The position numbers and the translations under genes are program-made. A stretch of 64,000 nucleotides of DNA from an uncultured Ruminococcus sp. (GTDB taxonomy: Bacteria > Bacillota > Clostridia > Oscillospirales > Ruminococcaceae): contig CAJTLC010000012.1 in assembly GCA_910576995.1 (NCBI GenBank), positions 42,624-106,623 on the forward strand, written 5' to 3'. Under the pieces are notes generated by a model that saw only the letters and a program-made list of their open reading frames with translations, did not search any database and was not told the DNA's origin. Below are positions 24,937-33,630 of the stretch, one piece after another. Each line of letters opens with the position of its first letter. Position 1 is the first letter of the stretch.

Positions 24937-25189
24937 TTTCTTCTCCTTACTGCCGATGATACGGCTAATTTTCCTACACATTTTTATTATACCACATATT
25001 TCCCCAAAAATATAGACTTTTGGCGTTATATCGTAAGTTATTACAAATATTCTTTAATTTTAGCGGCTGAATATGTTGATTATGCGCATTAGTTTTGAAA
25101 CATTTTTTAATTCAAAAAACAAAATTGTTAATATGCACATATTAATACGGTGAAATAACAGCAAAATGCATAATATTGCAGAAAAACTA
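24937..25189. other. Divergent intergenic region between the VanY-like and zinc-ribbon genes
   Basis: A/T-rich stretch with no gene. A minus-strand TATAAT (24992-24987) is a candidate -10 for the VanY-like gene, but its -35 is poor. Nothing else was recognised before the plus-strand promoter at 25190. Confidence 0.4.
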
Positions 25190-25218
25190 TTGCAAAAAAA
25201 TCTCATAAATGCTATAAT
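25190..25218 (+). promoter_or_regulatory. Promoter of the zinc-ribbon/PQ-repeat gene
   Basis: TTGCAA (25190-25195), 17-nt spacer, TATAAT (25213-25218). Confidence 0.75.
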
Positions 25219-25237
25219 ATTAATAAGAATTATTTTA

Positions 25238-25267
25238 AGAACCTGCTTATCTATGAACACAGGTTCT
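25238..25267 (+). repeat. Short inverted repeat AGAACCTG/CAGGTTCT in the leader
   Basis: AGAACCTG (25238-25245) and CAGGTTCT (25260-25267) flank 14 nt. They match the tips of the family B element ends at 48247 (AGAACCTGTCTTCACAAG). It lies between promoter and ribosome site, so it is transcribed into the 5' leader. Confidence 0.55.
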
Positions 25268-25282
25268 AAGGAGGCAGGCTGT

Positions 25283-26821
25283 ATGATCTGTAATACTTGC
25301 GGAACAAATAACGAAGCAGGATTTAAATTTTGCGTGAAATGCGGCAGCAATCTTAACGATCCGTCCGATGTAAATTATGAACAGGTCGATATGGGAGGAT
25401 ACCATACCGAAGAGGAATTTTCCGAGGACAGCGGCGCGTTTACAATGGACAGCGGTACTTTCACCATACGGACTACCGCTCCGCAGACTTCAAATCTGTA
25501 CACGGCAGACGAGTTAAATCAATCAGAAGAGGAATTCGATTTCAGTATGTACGAGGATTCCGCTCCAACCGCAGCGCCGCAGCAGACGGTAAACCGGCAG
25601 CCGATACAGCCTCCTCCGGCAATGAACAGTATGCCCAATATGCCGCAAACAATGCAGGGAATTCCTAATATTCCGCCGCAGACTGCAATGACTTCCGCTC
25701 CCCAGCCGATGAATACTATGCAGCCAATGGGAATGAATCCTTATCAGCAGCCCATGATGTACGCTCAACCGCAGATCGTCGGCTATGATCAGAACGGTAT
25801 GCCCGTTTATGGTCAGCCGCAGCCTATGATGTACGCCCAGCCGCAGATAATCGGCTATGATCAAAGCGGTATGCCTGTTTACGGGCAGCCGCAGCCTATG
25901 ATGTACGCTCAGCCGCAGATAATCGGCTATGATCAGAACGGTATGCCTGTTTACGGGCAGCCGCAGCCTATGATATACGCTCAGCCGCAGATCGCCGGCT
26001 ACGATCAAAGCGGTATGCCTGTTTATGGGCAGCCGCCGGCGCCCGATCCACAGCATATGAATTACGGAATTCCGCCGATTCAGCCGCAGCAGAATAACAA
26101 ACCGCCTGTCGGCGCAATGAATCCGCAAACGGGAATGACTGGAATCCCACAGCCCGGAACGACAGGTTTTCCGCAGCAGCCTGCCGCCGAAAAAAAGCAG
26201 GAAACTTCAAAGGAAGATTTCTGGTCGTTTTTTGATAACGGAAAACCGAAAGACCGCCATGCGGAAACCTCTGCAGACGATTTCTTCGGCAAATCAACCC
26301 ACGCGGGAATGAACGATCTGAACACAGCAGGAATGAACATGAACGCGCTCAGGCATACCGAAAAAAAGAAAACGGACTATATGAACGACACGCCAATTGT
26401 GGATTCCTCCAATCTTCAGAAGAACGACGCGGATAAATTCAATAAATTTTTCATGAGGCAGACTGAGACAGTAAACGCCGACGATCTTCAGGCGAATACG
26501 CGCAAACAGCGGCAGGATTTTATGGGCGTTACGCGTGAAGTAAACGCCGATATGCTGTCTGCAAATTCGCAGTTCAAGACGCGTTTTTCTATGGAATCCG
26601 CGGGAGAAGCCGACGCCGATTCGCTGGAAAATTACGTTCCGGAACATAAAGAAGCGCTTATGGCACAGGCAGACCGCGCGGTCGAGGCTCTTCCAAAGCG
26701 CGTGAATCCCTACGAAAGCGAACTCGATAAGATCGAGCTGCCTGAATATATGCAGGCAAGGAAAACTGTTCGCGAGGAAGAAACGGATATACCGTCGATT
26801 CCACAGATCGGTGAAAACTAA
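25283..26821 (+). CDS. Zinc-ribbon protein with Pro/Gln-rich tandem repeats
   Basis: 512 residues from the ATG behind AAGGAGG. Residues 2-22 are a zinc ribbon (CNTCGTNNEAGFKFCVKCG, four cysteines). About 90-155 is Pro/Gln/Met-rich, followed by four near-identical 24-residue repeats (about 157-252) with the core PMMYAQPQIIGYDQNGMPVY. More Pro/Gln/Gly follows to about 290. The C-terminal part is charged and holds repeated VNADDLQAN / VNADMLSAN / ADADSLENY units around F-M-R/K segments. No membrane helix or signal peptide. The low-complexity half looks like an intrinsically disordered, possibly phase-separating or scaffold protein. The family is not recognised. It stands 63 nt before mscL. Confidence 0.75.
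   Translation: MICNTCGTNNEAGFKFCVKCGSNLNDPSDVNYEQVDMGGYHTEEEFSEDSGAFTMDSGTFTIRTTAPQTSNLYTADELNQSEEEFDFSMYEDSAPTAAPQQTVNRQPIQPPPAMNSMPNMPQTMQGIPNIPPQTAMTSAPQPMNTMQPMGMNPYQQPMMYAQPQIVGYDQNGMPVYGQPQPMMYAQPQIIGYDQSGMPVYGQPQPMMYAQPQIIGYDQNGMPVYGQPQPMIYAQPQIAGYDQSGMPVYGQPPAPDPQHMNYGIPPIQPQQNNKPPVGAMNPQTGMTGIPQPGTTGFPQQPAAEKKQETSKEDFWSFFDNGKPKDRHAETSADDFFGKSTHAGMNDLNTAGMNMNALRHTEKKKTDYMNDTPIVDSSNLQKNDADKFNKFFMRQTETVNADDLQANTRKQRQDFMGVTREVNADMLSANSQFKTRFSMESAGEADADSLENYVPEHKEALMAQADRAVEALPKRVNPYESELDKIELPEYMQARKTVREEETDIPSIPQIGEN
25751..26038 (+). repeat. Four in-frame 72-bp tandem repeats
   Basis: Units at 25751, 25823, 25895 and 25967 encode 24 residues each with the core MYAQPQI-GYDQ-GMPVYGQP. 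Differences between units are mostly single bases (Asn/Ser, Val/Ile/Ala changes). Head-to-tail identity makes the copy number prone to slippage. Confidence 0.95.
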
Positions 26822-26884
26822 TAACAGAAGCCGAAATTTCGGATTTTGTTATACATAATACCAAAAAACAAGGAGATGAAAAAG

Positions 26885-27283
26885 ATGAAGAAGTTTTTCG
26901 CAGATTTCAAGGCATTTATCATGAGAGGAAATATTGTCGATATGGCTGTCGGCGTTATCATCGGAGGCGCGTTCTCAGGTCTGGTAACATCGCTTCTGGA
27001 AAATATTATTTCCCCTATCATAGGCTGCTTTAACGTTGGAGGATTTGAGGGTCTTTCTTTCAGGATCTGGAAAGCGAATCTTACATACGGCGCATTTATC
27101 AGCGACGTTGTAAATTTTGTCATTATGGCGTTTGTAGTATTTGTTATCATGAAGGGATTCATGATGATGATGAATGCTGTAAAGAAAAAGGAAGAAGCTG
27201 CACCGCCTCCTCCGCCTTCAAAGGAAGAGGAACTGCTCACTGAGATCAGAGATCTTCTGAAAGCTCAAAGCGAAGAGAAATAA
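26885..27283 (+). CDS. mscL: Large-conductance mechanosensitive channel MscL
   Basis: 132 residues; the second of two nearby ATGs is chosen because AAGGAG lies 9 nt upstream, whereas it abuts the first. Homopentameric emergency valve opening under hypo-osmotic membrane tension. TM1 carries the pore-lining GNIVDMAVGVIIGGAFSGLV, TM2 is FVIMAFVVFVIMKGFMMMMN, and a Pro-rich cytoplasmic linker (PPPPPS) leads to the helical bundle LLTEIRDLLKAQ. The loop lacks the long insert of some homologues. Terminator at 27291. Confidence 0.96.
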   Translation: MKKFFADFKAFIMRGNIVDMAVGVIIGGAFSGLVTSLLENIISPIIGCFNVGGFEGLSFRIWKANLTYGAFISDVVNFVIMAFVVFVIMKGFMMMMNAVKKKEEAAPPPPPSKEEELLTEIRDLLKAQSEEK

Positions 27284-27290
27284 AAATAAA

Positions 27291-27330
27291 ATGCAATACG
27301 ACGCAAAAGTCGTATTGCATTTTTCTTTTT
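27291..27330. terminator. Strong terminator after mscL, possibly bidirectional
   Basis: ATGCAATACGAC (27291-27302) and GTCGTATTGCAT (27309-27320) form a 12-bp stem with a 6-nt loop, followed by TTTTTCTTTTT. The minus-strand side ends in ATTTTATTTTTA, so it can also stop the convergent gene. Confidence 0.9.
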
Positions 27331-27342
27331 CGCTATTCAAAA

Positions 27343-28653
27343 TCAGCAAAAACTCTTGATACGCTCCTTTACAACGTCCGCGACCGCTTCTTCAACTGCC
27401 GCATTGCGTTTTTGCTTATTTTTGACGGCGCGCTTGATGTTTTTGAGAATCACGCCTATTATCAGTTCTCCCGCGCCAAAGCATATAAGAAATGAAGCAA
27501 ACGGCTGGAGCATGGACGCGCCTACGTGAAACGCTAACTCGCCGGTCGCTATGTACGCTGCGGACATTACCGGAGACGCCGCAATACCTATTATAAGCGC
27601 AAATATTCCGCTCCAGTATAAAATATTTCCGTAAAATCCCAGAAGATGCCTGCCCTGCTTGTCAACCACAACGGCTATCCAAATGATCATGACGAGAAAC
27701 AGCGCGGCGAAAATTCCGATCGTTATATATGAAAACGCATAATTTAAATTTTTTGCGCAAAAATAACGATTCAGACTCCATTCATCAATGGAAAGCGCAT
27801 TCGCCATTTTGGCAAGTCCGTCGCTCCTGCGCATTATATTGTAGTCGGCGGCGGTCATCTCATATTTGAAGATATCCTTAGATAACTCACCGTTTTCAGC
27901 ATAAAAATCAACAATATCGTTAGCGCTTACAGAAGGGTCGCTGCCTTTGCCGTCAAGAATGAAATCGGCGTATTTTTTTACATTTTCAGCCGCAAATCCC
28001 AGAAAATTGCTCTCCTCTATAAAATGGCGAAAATCTTTCTTATCAACGTTATTATGTGAAGCTTCTCCAAAATTCGAAGCGTCGTAGAGCCTATCCGAAA
28101 AACTCTCTCCGTCAATATCGGCAGCGATCACCGTCTGCGCGTCCATTTTTTTAATGCTGCGGCTAAGCATATCCCCCGTCGCGCCAAGTTTTACGCCAAG
28201 CAGAAGATTTACCGTAAGCAGCGCGATTATTGCAAAAATCGAAATAAATGTCGCACCCGTGATACGCGCTGCGCCGACCGTTATCGGCTCGTTGTCAGCG
28301 TTTTTTTCGATTTTCTCATGAATTTTGGGCTGTACCTCGTCAGCTTCTTTCTGCTCATCTTCAATCGGCTGTTCCGCGGAAGACTCCTCAGGTTCGGGGA
28401 AGATGTTCCCCTCATCTTCAGCAGCCCCGGCAACAGTTTCCTTTTTCAGCGTAAATCCGAAATTCTTCCCGGATTTTTCGGTATCGTTCGGGAGCAGTTC
28501 ATCAACAACTTCCAACGGCTCTTCAGACAAATTTTCAGGCTTTTTTTCAAGTTCTACAACAGGGGTATCGCTTCCGGGAGTCACGGAATTTCCGCATTGT
28601 GTGCAGAATGCCGAATCGCCGCTAAGTTCCGCACCGCAATTTTTACATAACAT
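27343..28653 (-). CDS. Zinc-ribbon membrane protein of unknown function
   Basis: 436 residues. An N-terminal zinc ribbon (CKNCGAELSGDSAFCTQCG, residues 3-21) is followed by an acidic, disordered stretch to about 120. A membrane helix at about 130-150 (TFISIFAIIALLTVNLLLG) leads to an extracytoplasmic domain of about 150 residues, then three more membrane helices (about 310-410) and a basic C-terminus. Together with the soluble zinc-ribbon protein at 25283 it brackets mscL. No enzymatic motif was recognised. The zinc ribbon plus disordered linker plus membrane-domain plan is common among uncharacterised clostridial envelope proteins. Confidence 0.75.
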   Translation of the reverse strand: MLCKNCGAELSGDSAFCTQCGNSVTPGSDTPVVELEKKPENLSEEPLEVVDELLPNDTEKSGKNFGFTLKKETVAGAAEDEGNIFPEPEESSAEQPIEDEQKEADEVQPKIHEKIEKNADNEPITVGAARITGATFISIFAIIALLTVNLLLGVKLGATGDMLSRSIKKMDAQTVIAADIDGESFSDRLYDASNFGEASHNNVDKKDFRHFIEESNFLGFAAENVKKYADFILDGKGSDPSVSANDIVDFYAENGELSKDIFKYEMTAADYNIMRRSDGLAKMANALSIDEWSLNRYFCAKNLNYAFSYITIGIFAALFLVMIIWIAVVVDKQGRHLLGFYGNILYWSGIFALIIGIAASPVMSAAYIATGELAFHVGASMLQPFASFLICFGAGELIIGVILKNIKRAVKNKQKRNAAVEEAVADVVKERIKSFC

Positions 28654-28674
28654 ATTTATACTTCCTCCGTTCTT

Positions 28675-28851
28675 AGAGCCTGTTCAGTATCTTTTTATGG
28701 ACAGATTTTCAAGAAGATTTTTTGCCTGACAAGGTCAAGGACAAAGTTCAGGCGAAAATCTGCCGAAAATAAGCAGTGTCCCAAATCTTTGATTTGGATG
28801 ACAATGCTATATGCAGAGCTGACGTGCGGAAAAAGATACTGAACAGGCTCT
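28675..28851. repeat. MITE-like element, family B copy B1 (22-bp perfect terminal inverted repeats)
   Basis: The first 22 nt (28675-28696, AGAGCCTGTTCAGTATC then CTTTTT-type end) are exactly inverted at 28830-28851. The 133-nt interior has no coding frame but a nested palindrome: CAGATTTTC (near 28701) with GAAAATCTG (near 28754), and GCCTGA with TCAGGC. It is small, A/T-rich and without transposase, the form of a miniature inverted-repeat element. No clear target-site duplication was seen. Confidence 0.75.
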
Positions 28852-28918
28852 TAATTTACAACTCTAATTATAACCTTATTTTCAATTATTGTCAACCGAA
28901 AAAAGTCGAATTCCACGC

Positions 28919-29195
28919 AAATCAATTTTTACTTGTGCTGCATTATGTCGGGGGAGACTCCGTCTCCCCCGACACCCCCTCTGCAAAAGGGTGACTCCCT
29001 ACGGGGTAGGGAGATGCCCGCAGGGCAGAGGGGACGGCGCGTTAGCGTTCACCCTTTTGAAACCCAATTTTTATATTTTCCTATCCCTAAAGGGATGGGA
29101 AAATATAAGGAGAGACTCCAGTAGTGTAACATCTTTGCAAAGAATGCAGGAAGTCAAAGTCCCCTTGCATGATACCGTACAAATAAAAATTGATT
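28919..29195 (+). repeat. Dispersed palindromic element, family A copy A5 (with an enlarged hairpin 2)
   Basis: Ends AAATCAATTTTTACTTGTGC (28919) and, reversed, AATCAATTTTTATTTGTACG (from 29195) are inverted repeats. Hairpin 1 is GGGGGAGAC/GTCTCCCCC (about 28949-28970). Hairpin 2 arms AAAAGGGTGA and TCACCCTTTT are about 54 nt apart, the gap holding two more hairpins (CTCCCTAC/GTAGGGAG and TGCCC/GGGCA). Hairpin 3 is TTATATTTTCCTATCCCT with 29091-29108 (18 bp, one wobble), again a new stem sequence. At about 277 bp it is the longest copy. Confidence 0.8.
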
Positions 29196-29207
29196 CGCTG
29201 AAATTTA

Positions 29208-29243
29208 TTAAAAAAGCTGTCCCAATTGAGACAGCTTTTTATA
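29208..29243 (-). terminator. Rho-independent terminator of secD-secF
   Basis: On the minus strand AAAAAGCTGTC and GACAGCTTTTT pair around an 8-nt loop, followed by a T tract. It begins 3 nt past the secF stop. Confidence 0.85.
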
Positions 29244-30218
29244 TTAGTCGTTCTTAGCCTTTTTCTTGGCAGATTTATTCTTCCACCATGACCATGTAAC
29301 AGGTGCAACGAACAGCGAAGAATACGTTCCCGAAACAAGACCGAAAATAAGGGGAACTGCGAAGCTGAGCAGCGAATTGTATCCGCTGACGAATACCACG
29401 ATAGCAACGATAACCATTGTACCGATCGTAGTGATCGACGTTCTGACAGAACGGCGGAGAGACTGCGAACAGCCCATGTTGATAAGTTCATTCAGATCAG
29501 CCTTGGGATAAAGCTGACGATTTTCTCTTATTCTGTCGTAGATTACAATAGTGTTGTTGATAGAATAACCGAGAATCGTAAGAATTACGGCTACAATATT
29601 CGCGTTAAACTCAAAGCCGAAAATTATCGAAGCGGCAAGAGCTGCAACCAAATCGTGGCAGAGAGCAAAAATAGAGCAGATACCTGCGGACCAGCCGCCG
29701 ATCTTGCTGAATCTGACAGCAATATAAATAATGATTAAAACTGCTGCAACCACCATTGCAAGGAAACATTTCAGCAGGAACTCACGACCCGACGAAGGGC
29801 TTACGTCATTGGAATCAAACAACTCCAGATTATTGTCGGGGAACATTTCCGTAAGAGCGCTCGTCAGTTCAAACTGTCTGTCAGCGTTGAGACCCTCCTC
29901 CGAAGAGAATGAAAGAGTAAGCTGATAGCCGTCGGATTCGAGATCTTCACCCTGTCTTGCCGAAACGTTTACGCCGACTATCTCCTGCGCCTTAGCAGCG
30001 GCGGCGTTCATATCAAGATCGCCTGTATAGGAATAAGTCAGCATAGTGCCGCCCTTGAATTCAATTGCAAGGTCAACTCCGCGAACTGCGACGCCCACAA
30101 CGAGAGCAAGTATGACCGCAATTGCGATAGCAAGGATCATTTTCTTTTTGCCGCAGAAATCATAAATCTTACCTGTAGGCGCAGGCGTAGGAGCGGCAAT
30201 ATTTTTTTTCTTACTCAC
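29244..30218 (-). CDS. secF: Protein translocase subunit SecF
   Basis: 324 residues, six membrane helices. With SecD it uses the ion gradient to complete protein export through SecYEG. Family sequences: GVDLAIEFKGGTMLTYSY (first helix end), the periplasmic domain, FSKIGGWSAGICSIFALCHDL, GYSINNTIVIYDRIRENRQL (signature) and SLRRSVRTSITTI. Separate from SecD rather than fused. The start ATG overlaps the secD stop (ATGA). Length is normal. Confidence 0.96.
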   Translation of the reverse strand: MSKKKNIAAPTPAPTGKIYDFCGKKKMILAIAIAVILALVVGVAVRGVDLAIEFKGGTMLTYSYTGDLDMNAAAAKAQEIVGVNVSARQGEDLESDGYQLTLSFSSEEGLNADRQFELTSALTEMFPDNNLELFDSNDVSPSSGREFLLKCFLAMVVAAVLIIIYIAVRFSKIGGWSAGICSIFALCHDLVAALAASIIFGFEFNANIVAVILTILGYSINNTIVIYDRIRENRQLYPKADLNELINMGCSQSLRRSVRTSITTIGTMVIVAIVVFVSGYNSLLSFAVPLIFGLVSGTYSSLFVAPVTWSWWKNKSAKKKAKND

Positions 30219-31615
30219 TTGACATCACCTCCGTAAAGCTTTCTGTTTTGCAGCGCTTTAAACTTGGAGCAAGCCATAACCATGAGCTTTGCGGCAAATA
30301 CGCCGAAAATGAAGTTGCAGATAACGCCCACAAGAAGCGTGAATCCAAATGAATAAACAACGCCTTCCGTCGTAGCTCCGAACATACGGAAGATAGTGCT
30401 GTTGAGAATCTTTGAGAAGAAGCTTGACGGAACGCCAAATGCTCCCATAAGAATGATAGCGATGATAACGTTTGTGATATTACCGTCGAGAATTGCGGAG
30501 AACGCGCGCTTATACGCGATCTTGATCGCGGAATCAAGAGATTTGCCCGAACGGAGTTCTTCCTTGATGCGCTCGCCGGTGATAATATTCGCGTCAACGC
30601 CCATGCCGACGGAAAGAATAATACCCGCAATTCCGGGAATAGTCAGCGTTGAACCCGGCATGAAGCCAAACCAGCCCGTAACGGCGGCAAGGGTGCCTGC
30701 AATCTGTCCTATGAGAGCGATGACCGCAACAACTCCCGGCACTTTGTAAAGCACGATCATATAAACGGCTATAAGAGCAAACGCAATATAAGCCGCAAGC
30801 AGAATAGCGTCAAGAGAGCCTTCGCCCATCGTGGGGGAAATTGTCTTAAAGCTTGTCGTCACCATTTTAAAAGGAAGCGCGCCCGAATTGATCTGCTCAG
30901 CAAGCGCCTTTGCGGAATCGCTTGTAAAATTACCGGTAATAGTAGCTTCGCCTTTGGTAATAGCTTCATCTACAGTAGGATATGAGATCATGGTGTTGTC
31001 CATCCAGATCGAGATAGGCGTACTTGTTCCTGCAAGTTCCGCAGTAGCGTCTGCGAATTTTTCCTTACCATCAGGTTTAAGTTTTAGCAAAACTACCCAT
31101 TTCAGATTGTCGGGCTGCTGGATATAATCAGCTTTTTCAACATCGTCGCCCGTAAGTACGAGTTCGCCCGTGGGAATAATATTACCATCCTCGTCGGTCT
31201 CAGAGTCCGTACCTTTTCTGAAAGTAAGCTCTGCCATTTCACCAAGTTCCTTTACGGCAGCCTCAGCGTCATATTCGCTTTCGCCTGCCTGCCAAGGGAA
31301 ACGAACGATAATTCTGTCGCTCTTATAATCGCTGTAGATCTCGTTATCGTTGATTCCAAGCGTGCCGAGACGAGTTTTGATCTTTTGAGTTGCAGCGTCA
31401 AGCTGCTCGTCGGTAGCGTCATAATCGTCCGCGGGAGCAAAGGTAACGTCAACGCCGCCCCGTATATCTATACCGAGACGAATGTCGTCAACGCCCTTGA
31501 CAACGGTAGTCGAATTATCACCGAAATAATAATCAAATCCGGTGATAGACGAAACAGTAAACAGCGCAATAAAAGCAGCGACAATGAAGAGAGTGGATTT
31601 ACGAATCTTTTTCAC
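30215..31615 (-). CDS. secD: Protein translocase subunit SecD (GTG start)
   Basis: 466 residues. GTG start with AGGAGG at 8 nt. The signature LGIDIRGGVDVTFAP follows the first membrane helix; the large periplasmic region (about 60-270) is shorter than in E. coli, as in Firmicutes. Then five helices with the conserved IPGIAGIILSVGMGVDANIITGERIKEELR and SAILDGNITNVI. Promoter at 31667-31695. Forms a two-gene operon with secF. Confidence 0.95.
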   Translation of the reverse strand: MKKIRKSTLFIVAAFIALFTVSSITGFDYYFGDNSTTVVKGVDDIRLGIDIRGGVDVTFAPADDYDATDEQLDAATQKIKTRLGTLGINDNEIYSDYKSDRIIVRFPWQAGESEYDAEAAVKELGEMAELTFRKGTDSETDEDGNIIPTGELVLTGDDVEKADYIQQPDNLKWVVLLKLKPDGKEKFADATAELAGTSTPISIWMDNTMISYPTVDEAITKGEATITGNFTSDSAKALAEQINSGALPFKMVTTSFKTISPTMGEGSLDAILLAAYIAFALIAVYMIVLYKVPGVVAVIALIGQIAGTLAAVTGWFGFMPGSTLTIPGIAGIILSVGMGVDANIITGERIKEELRSGKSLDSAIKIAYKRAFSAILDGNITNVIIAIILMGAFGVPSSFFSKILNSTIFRMFGATTEGVVYSFGFTLLVGVICNFIFGVFAAKLMVMACSKFKALQNRKLYGGDVK

Positions 31616-31666
31616 GTCTTTTGCCTCCTATTTGCGATTTCATTTGTCTGTGTGACAATTACTATT

Positions 31667-31695
31667 ATTTTACAATATATTCTCAGAAATGTCAA
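31667..31695 (-). promoter_or_regulatory. Promoter of secD-secF
   Basis: Minus strand TTGACA (31695-31690), 17-nt spacer, TAAAAT (31672-31667), about 50 nt before the secD start. Confidence 0.75.
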
Positions 31696-31762
31696 GCAAA
31701 ACGGCAATAAATATTAATAATTTGAAAATTTGCACAATAATTGCTCATGTTTTTTAGTCAAT

Positions 31763-32179
31763 TCACTTAAAACGTTTCTGAGAGATCTTCAAACGATTGA
31801 TAGCACGGTTAAGCGCCGCCTGCGTTTCATAATACTCCTTGATGCTCTGCTTTTGGCGGAGCATCTCTTCCGCGCGCTGACGAGCTTCTTCCGCGCGCTT
31901 TATGTCGATTTCCTCGGGAAGTTCGCAGGAATCCGCAAGAATTACCGCTCTATCGGGCATAACCTCTATAAATCCTTCCGAAATTGCCGCATGACGCCAA
32001 TTTCCGTCAACCATGTACTTTAACTCACCCGTGGGAAGCGATGTTACAAGCGGCTCATGACCGGGAAGAATTCCCAGAAGTCCGTCAATAGCGGTAATCA
32101 CCAGATGCTCGCAGTCGCCCTTGAAAAAAACGCGGTTGGCGGCTATGATCTCAAGATAAAATGTTTTAGCCATGATCAT
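31763..32179 (-). CDS. atpC: ATP synthase F1 epsilon subunit
   Basis: 138 residues. N-terminal beta barrel (FYLEIIAANRVFFKGDCEHL, then GLLGILPGHEPLVTSLPTGEL) and a C-terminal helical hairpin (RAEEARQRAEEML ... ALNRAINRLKISQK). Part of the rotor stalk; couples and can inhibit ATP hydrolysis. The first ATG overlaps the atpD stop (ATGA); an ATG two codons later is the alternative start. Last gene of the atp operon; no clear terminator follows. Confidence 0.95.
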   Translation of the reverse strand: MIMAKTFYLEIIAANRVFFKGDCEHLVITAIDGLLGILPGHEPLVTSLPTGELKYMVDGNWRHAAISEGFIEVMPDRAVILADSCELPEEIDIKRAEEARQRAEEMLRQKQSIKEYYETQAALNRAINRLKISQKRFK

Positions 32180-33573
32180 GCACCGTTTTCGATTTCTTTA
32201 GCTTTGGCAAGAACGTCGTCGATAGTTCCTGCCATAAGGAACGCCGCTTCGGGATATTTATCCATATCTCCGTCAATTATCGCCTTGAATCCTTCTATAG
32301 TATCCTTCAACGGAACGTATTTTCCTTTAAGACCGGTAAAATTCTCTGCAACGTTAAAAGGCTGCGACAGGAATTTCTGAATTTTTCTTGCGCGGTAAAC
32401 TGCCAGTTTATCGTCCTCGTCAAGTTCTTCCATACCAAGAATGCCGATAATATCCTGCAATTCCTTATATTTCTGGAGAAGTTCCTGAGTACGCCGCGCA
32501 ACCGTGTAATGCTCCTCGCCAACAACGTCGGGTTCGAGGATTCTTGAATTTGACTCAAGAGGATCGACAGCGGGATAAATTCCCTGCTCGACTATCTTTC
32601 TTGAAAGTACCGTAGTTGCGTCAAGATGCGCGAAAGTAATCGCGGGCGCAGGGTCGGTAAGGTCGTCCGCAGGTACATAAACAGCCTGAACCGACGTAAT
32701 TGAGCCGTTTTTCGTGGAAGTGATGCGTTCCTGAAGTTCGCCGACTTCCGTAGCAAGAGTAGGTTGATAACCAACCGCCGACGGCATTCTTCCGAGCAGA
32801 GCCGAAACTTCCGAGCCTGCCTGCACGTAACGGAAAATATTGTCGATAAATAGCAGTACATCTTTATGTTCGCAGTCGCGGAAATATTCCGCCATGGTAA
32901 GTCCCGTCTGAGCAACGCGCATACGAGAACCGGGCGGCTCGTTCATCTGACCGAAAACCAGAGCCGTTTTATTGATTACGCCGGATTCGCGCATTTCATT
33001 CCAGAGATCGTTGCCCTCGCGCGAACGCTCGCCAACGCCCGTAAATATCGAATATCCGCCGTGTTCGGTAGCAATATTTCTGATAAGTTCCTGAATAAGA
33101 ACCGTTTTTCCGACGCCGGCGCCGCCGAAAAGACCTATCTTTCCGCCCTTCGCGTAAGGCGCGATAAGATCTATAACCTTGATGCCTGTTTCGAGAATTT
33201 CAACAACAGGGCTTTGCTCTTGAAATGACGGAGCTTTTCTGTGAATTTCCCACATTTCCTCCGCGCCCGTTTCGCCCATTTTATCAATAGGTTCGCCAAG
33301 AACGTTAAACATACGTCCCAGAGTTTTTTCGCCGACGGGAACTTTGATACATGCTCCCGTAGCGATAACCTCCATATTTCTGCTAAGCCCCTCGCTGGTG
33401 GCAAGCATGATGCAGCGCACAGTCTTGTTGCCCATATGCTGTGCAACCTCCATAACGCGGTTTCTGCCGTCGATCTGAACCGTGAGGGCGTCTTTTATCA
33501 TGGGGAGCTTTCCGTTCGGAAATTCCACATCTATAACAGGTCCGATGACCTGAGTGATTCTTCCTTTTTCCAT
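32176..33573 (-). CDS. atpD: ATP synthase F1 beta subunit
   Basis: 465 residues from MEKGRITQV, the family start; sixteen further upstream codons are open. Catalytic subunit: Walker A GGAGVGKTV (about 150), catalytic Glu in GVGERSREG, DELSEED-region equivalent IIGILGMEELDEDDKLAV, and YVPADDLTDPAP. AAGGAGG lies 14 nt upstream of the ATG, longer than usual, which may lower initiation. It is separated from atpG by 296 nt that contain repeat A6, so it could be transcribed or processed separately. Confidence 0.96.
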   Translation of the reverse strand: MEKGRITQVIGPVIDVEFPNGKLPMIKDALTVQIDGRNRVMEVAQHMGNKTVRCIMLATSEGLSRNMEVIATGACIKVPVGEKTLGRMFNVLGEPIDKMGETGAEEMWEIHRKAPSFQEQSPVVEILETGIKVIDLIAPYAKGGKIGLFGGAGVGKTVLIQELIRNIATEHGGYSIFTGVGERSREGNDLWNEMRESGVINKTALVFGQMNEPPGSRMRVAQTGLTMAEYFRDCEHKDVLLFIDNIFRYVQAGSEVSALLGRMPSAVGYQPTLATEVGELQERITSTKNGSITSVQAVYVPADDLTDPAPAITFAHLDATTVLSRKIVEQGIYPAVDPLESNSRILEPDVVGEEHYTVARRTQELLQKYKELQDIIGILGMEELDEDDKLAVYRARKIQKFLSQPFNVAENFTGLKGKYVPLKDTIEGFKAIIDGDMDKYPEAAFLMAGTIDDVLAKAKEIENGA

Positions 33574-33630
33574 TTTACGTAAATCTGCCTCCTTGTGAAA
33601 ATGTATGGCAGCGGCGCGCATTTCACACGT

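Noticed and set aside
25751..26038. Regular 72-bp direct repeats as a possible CRISPR array
   Set aside because: Units are contiguous without spacers, in frame and encode a protein repeat.
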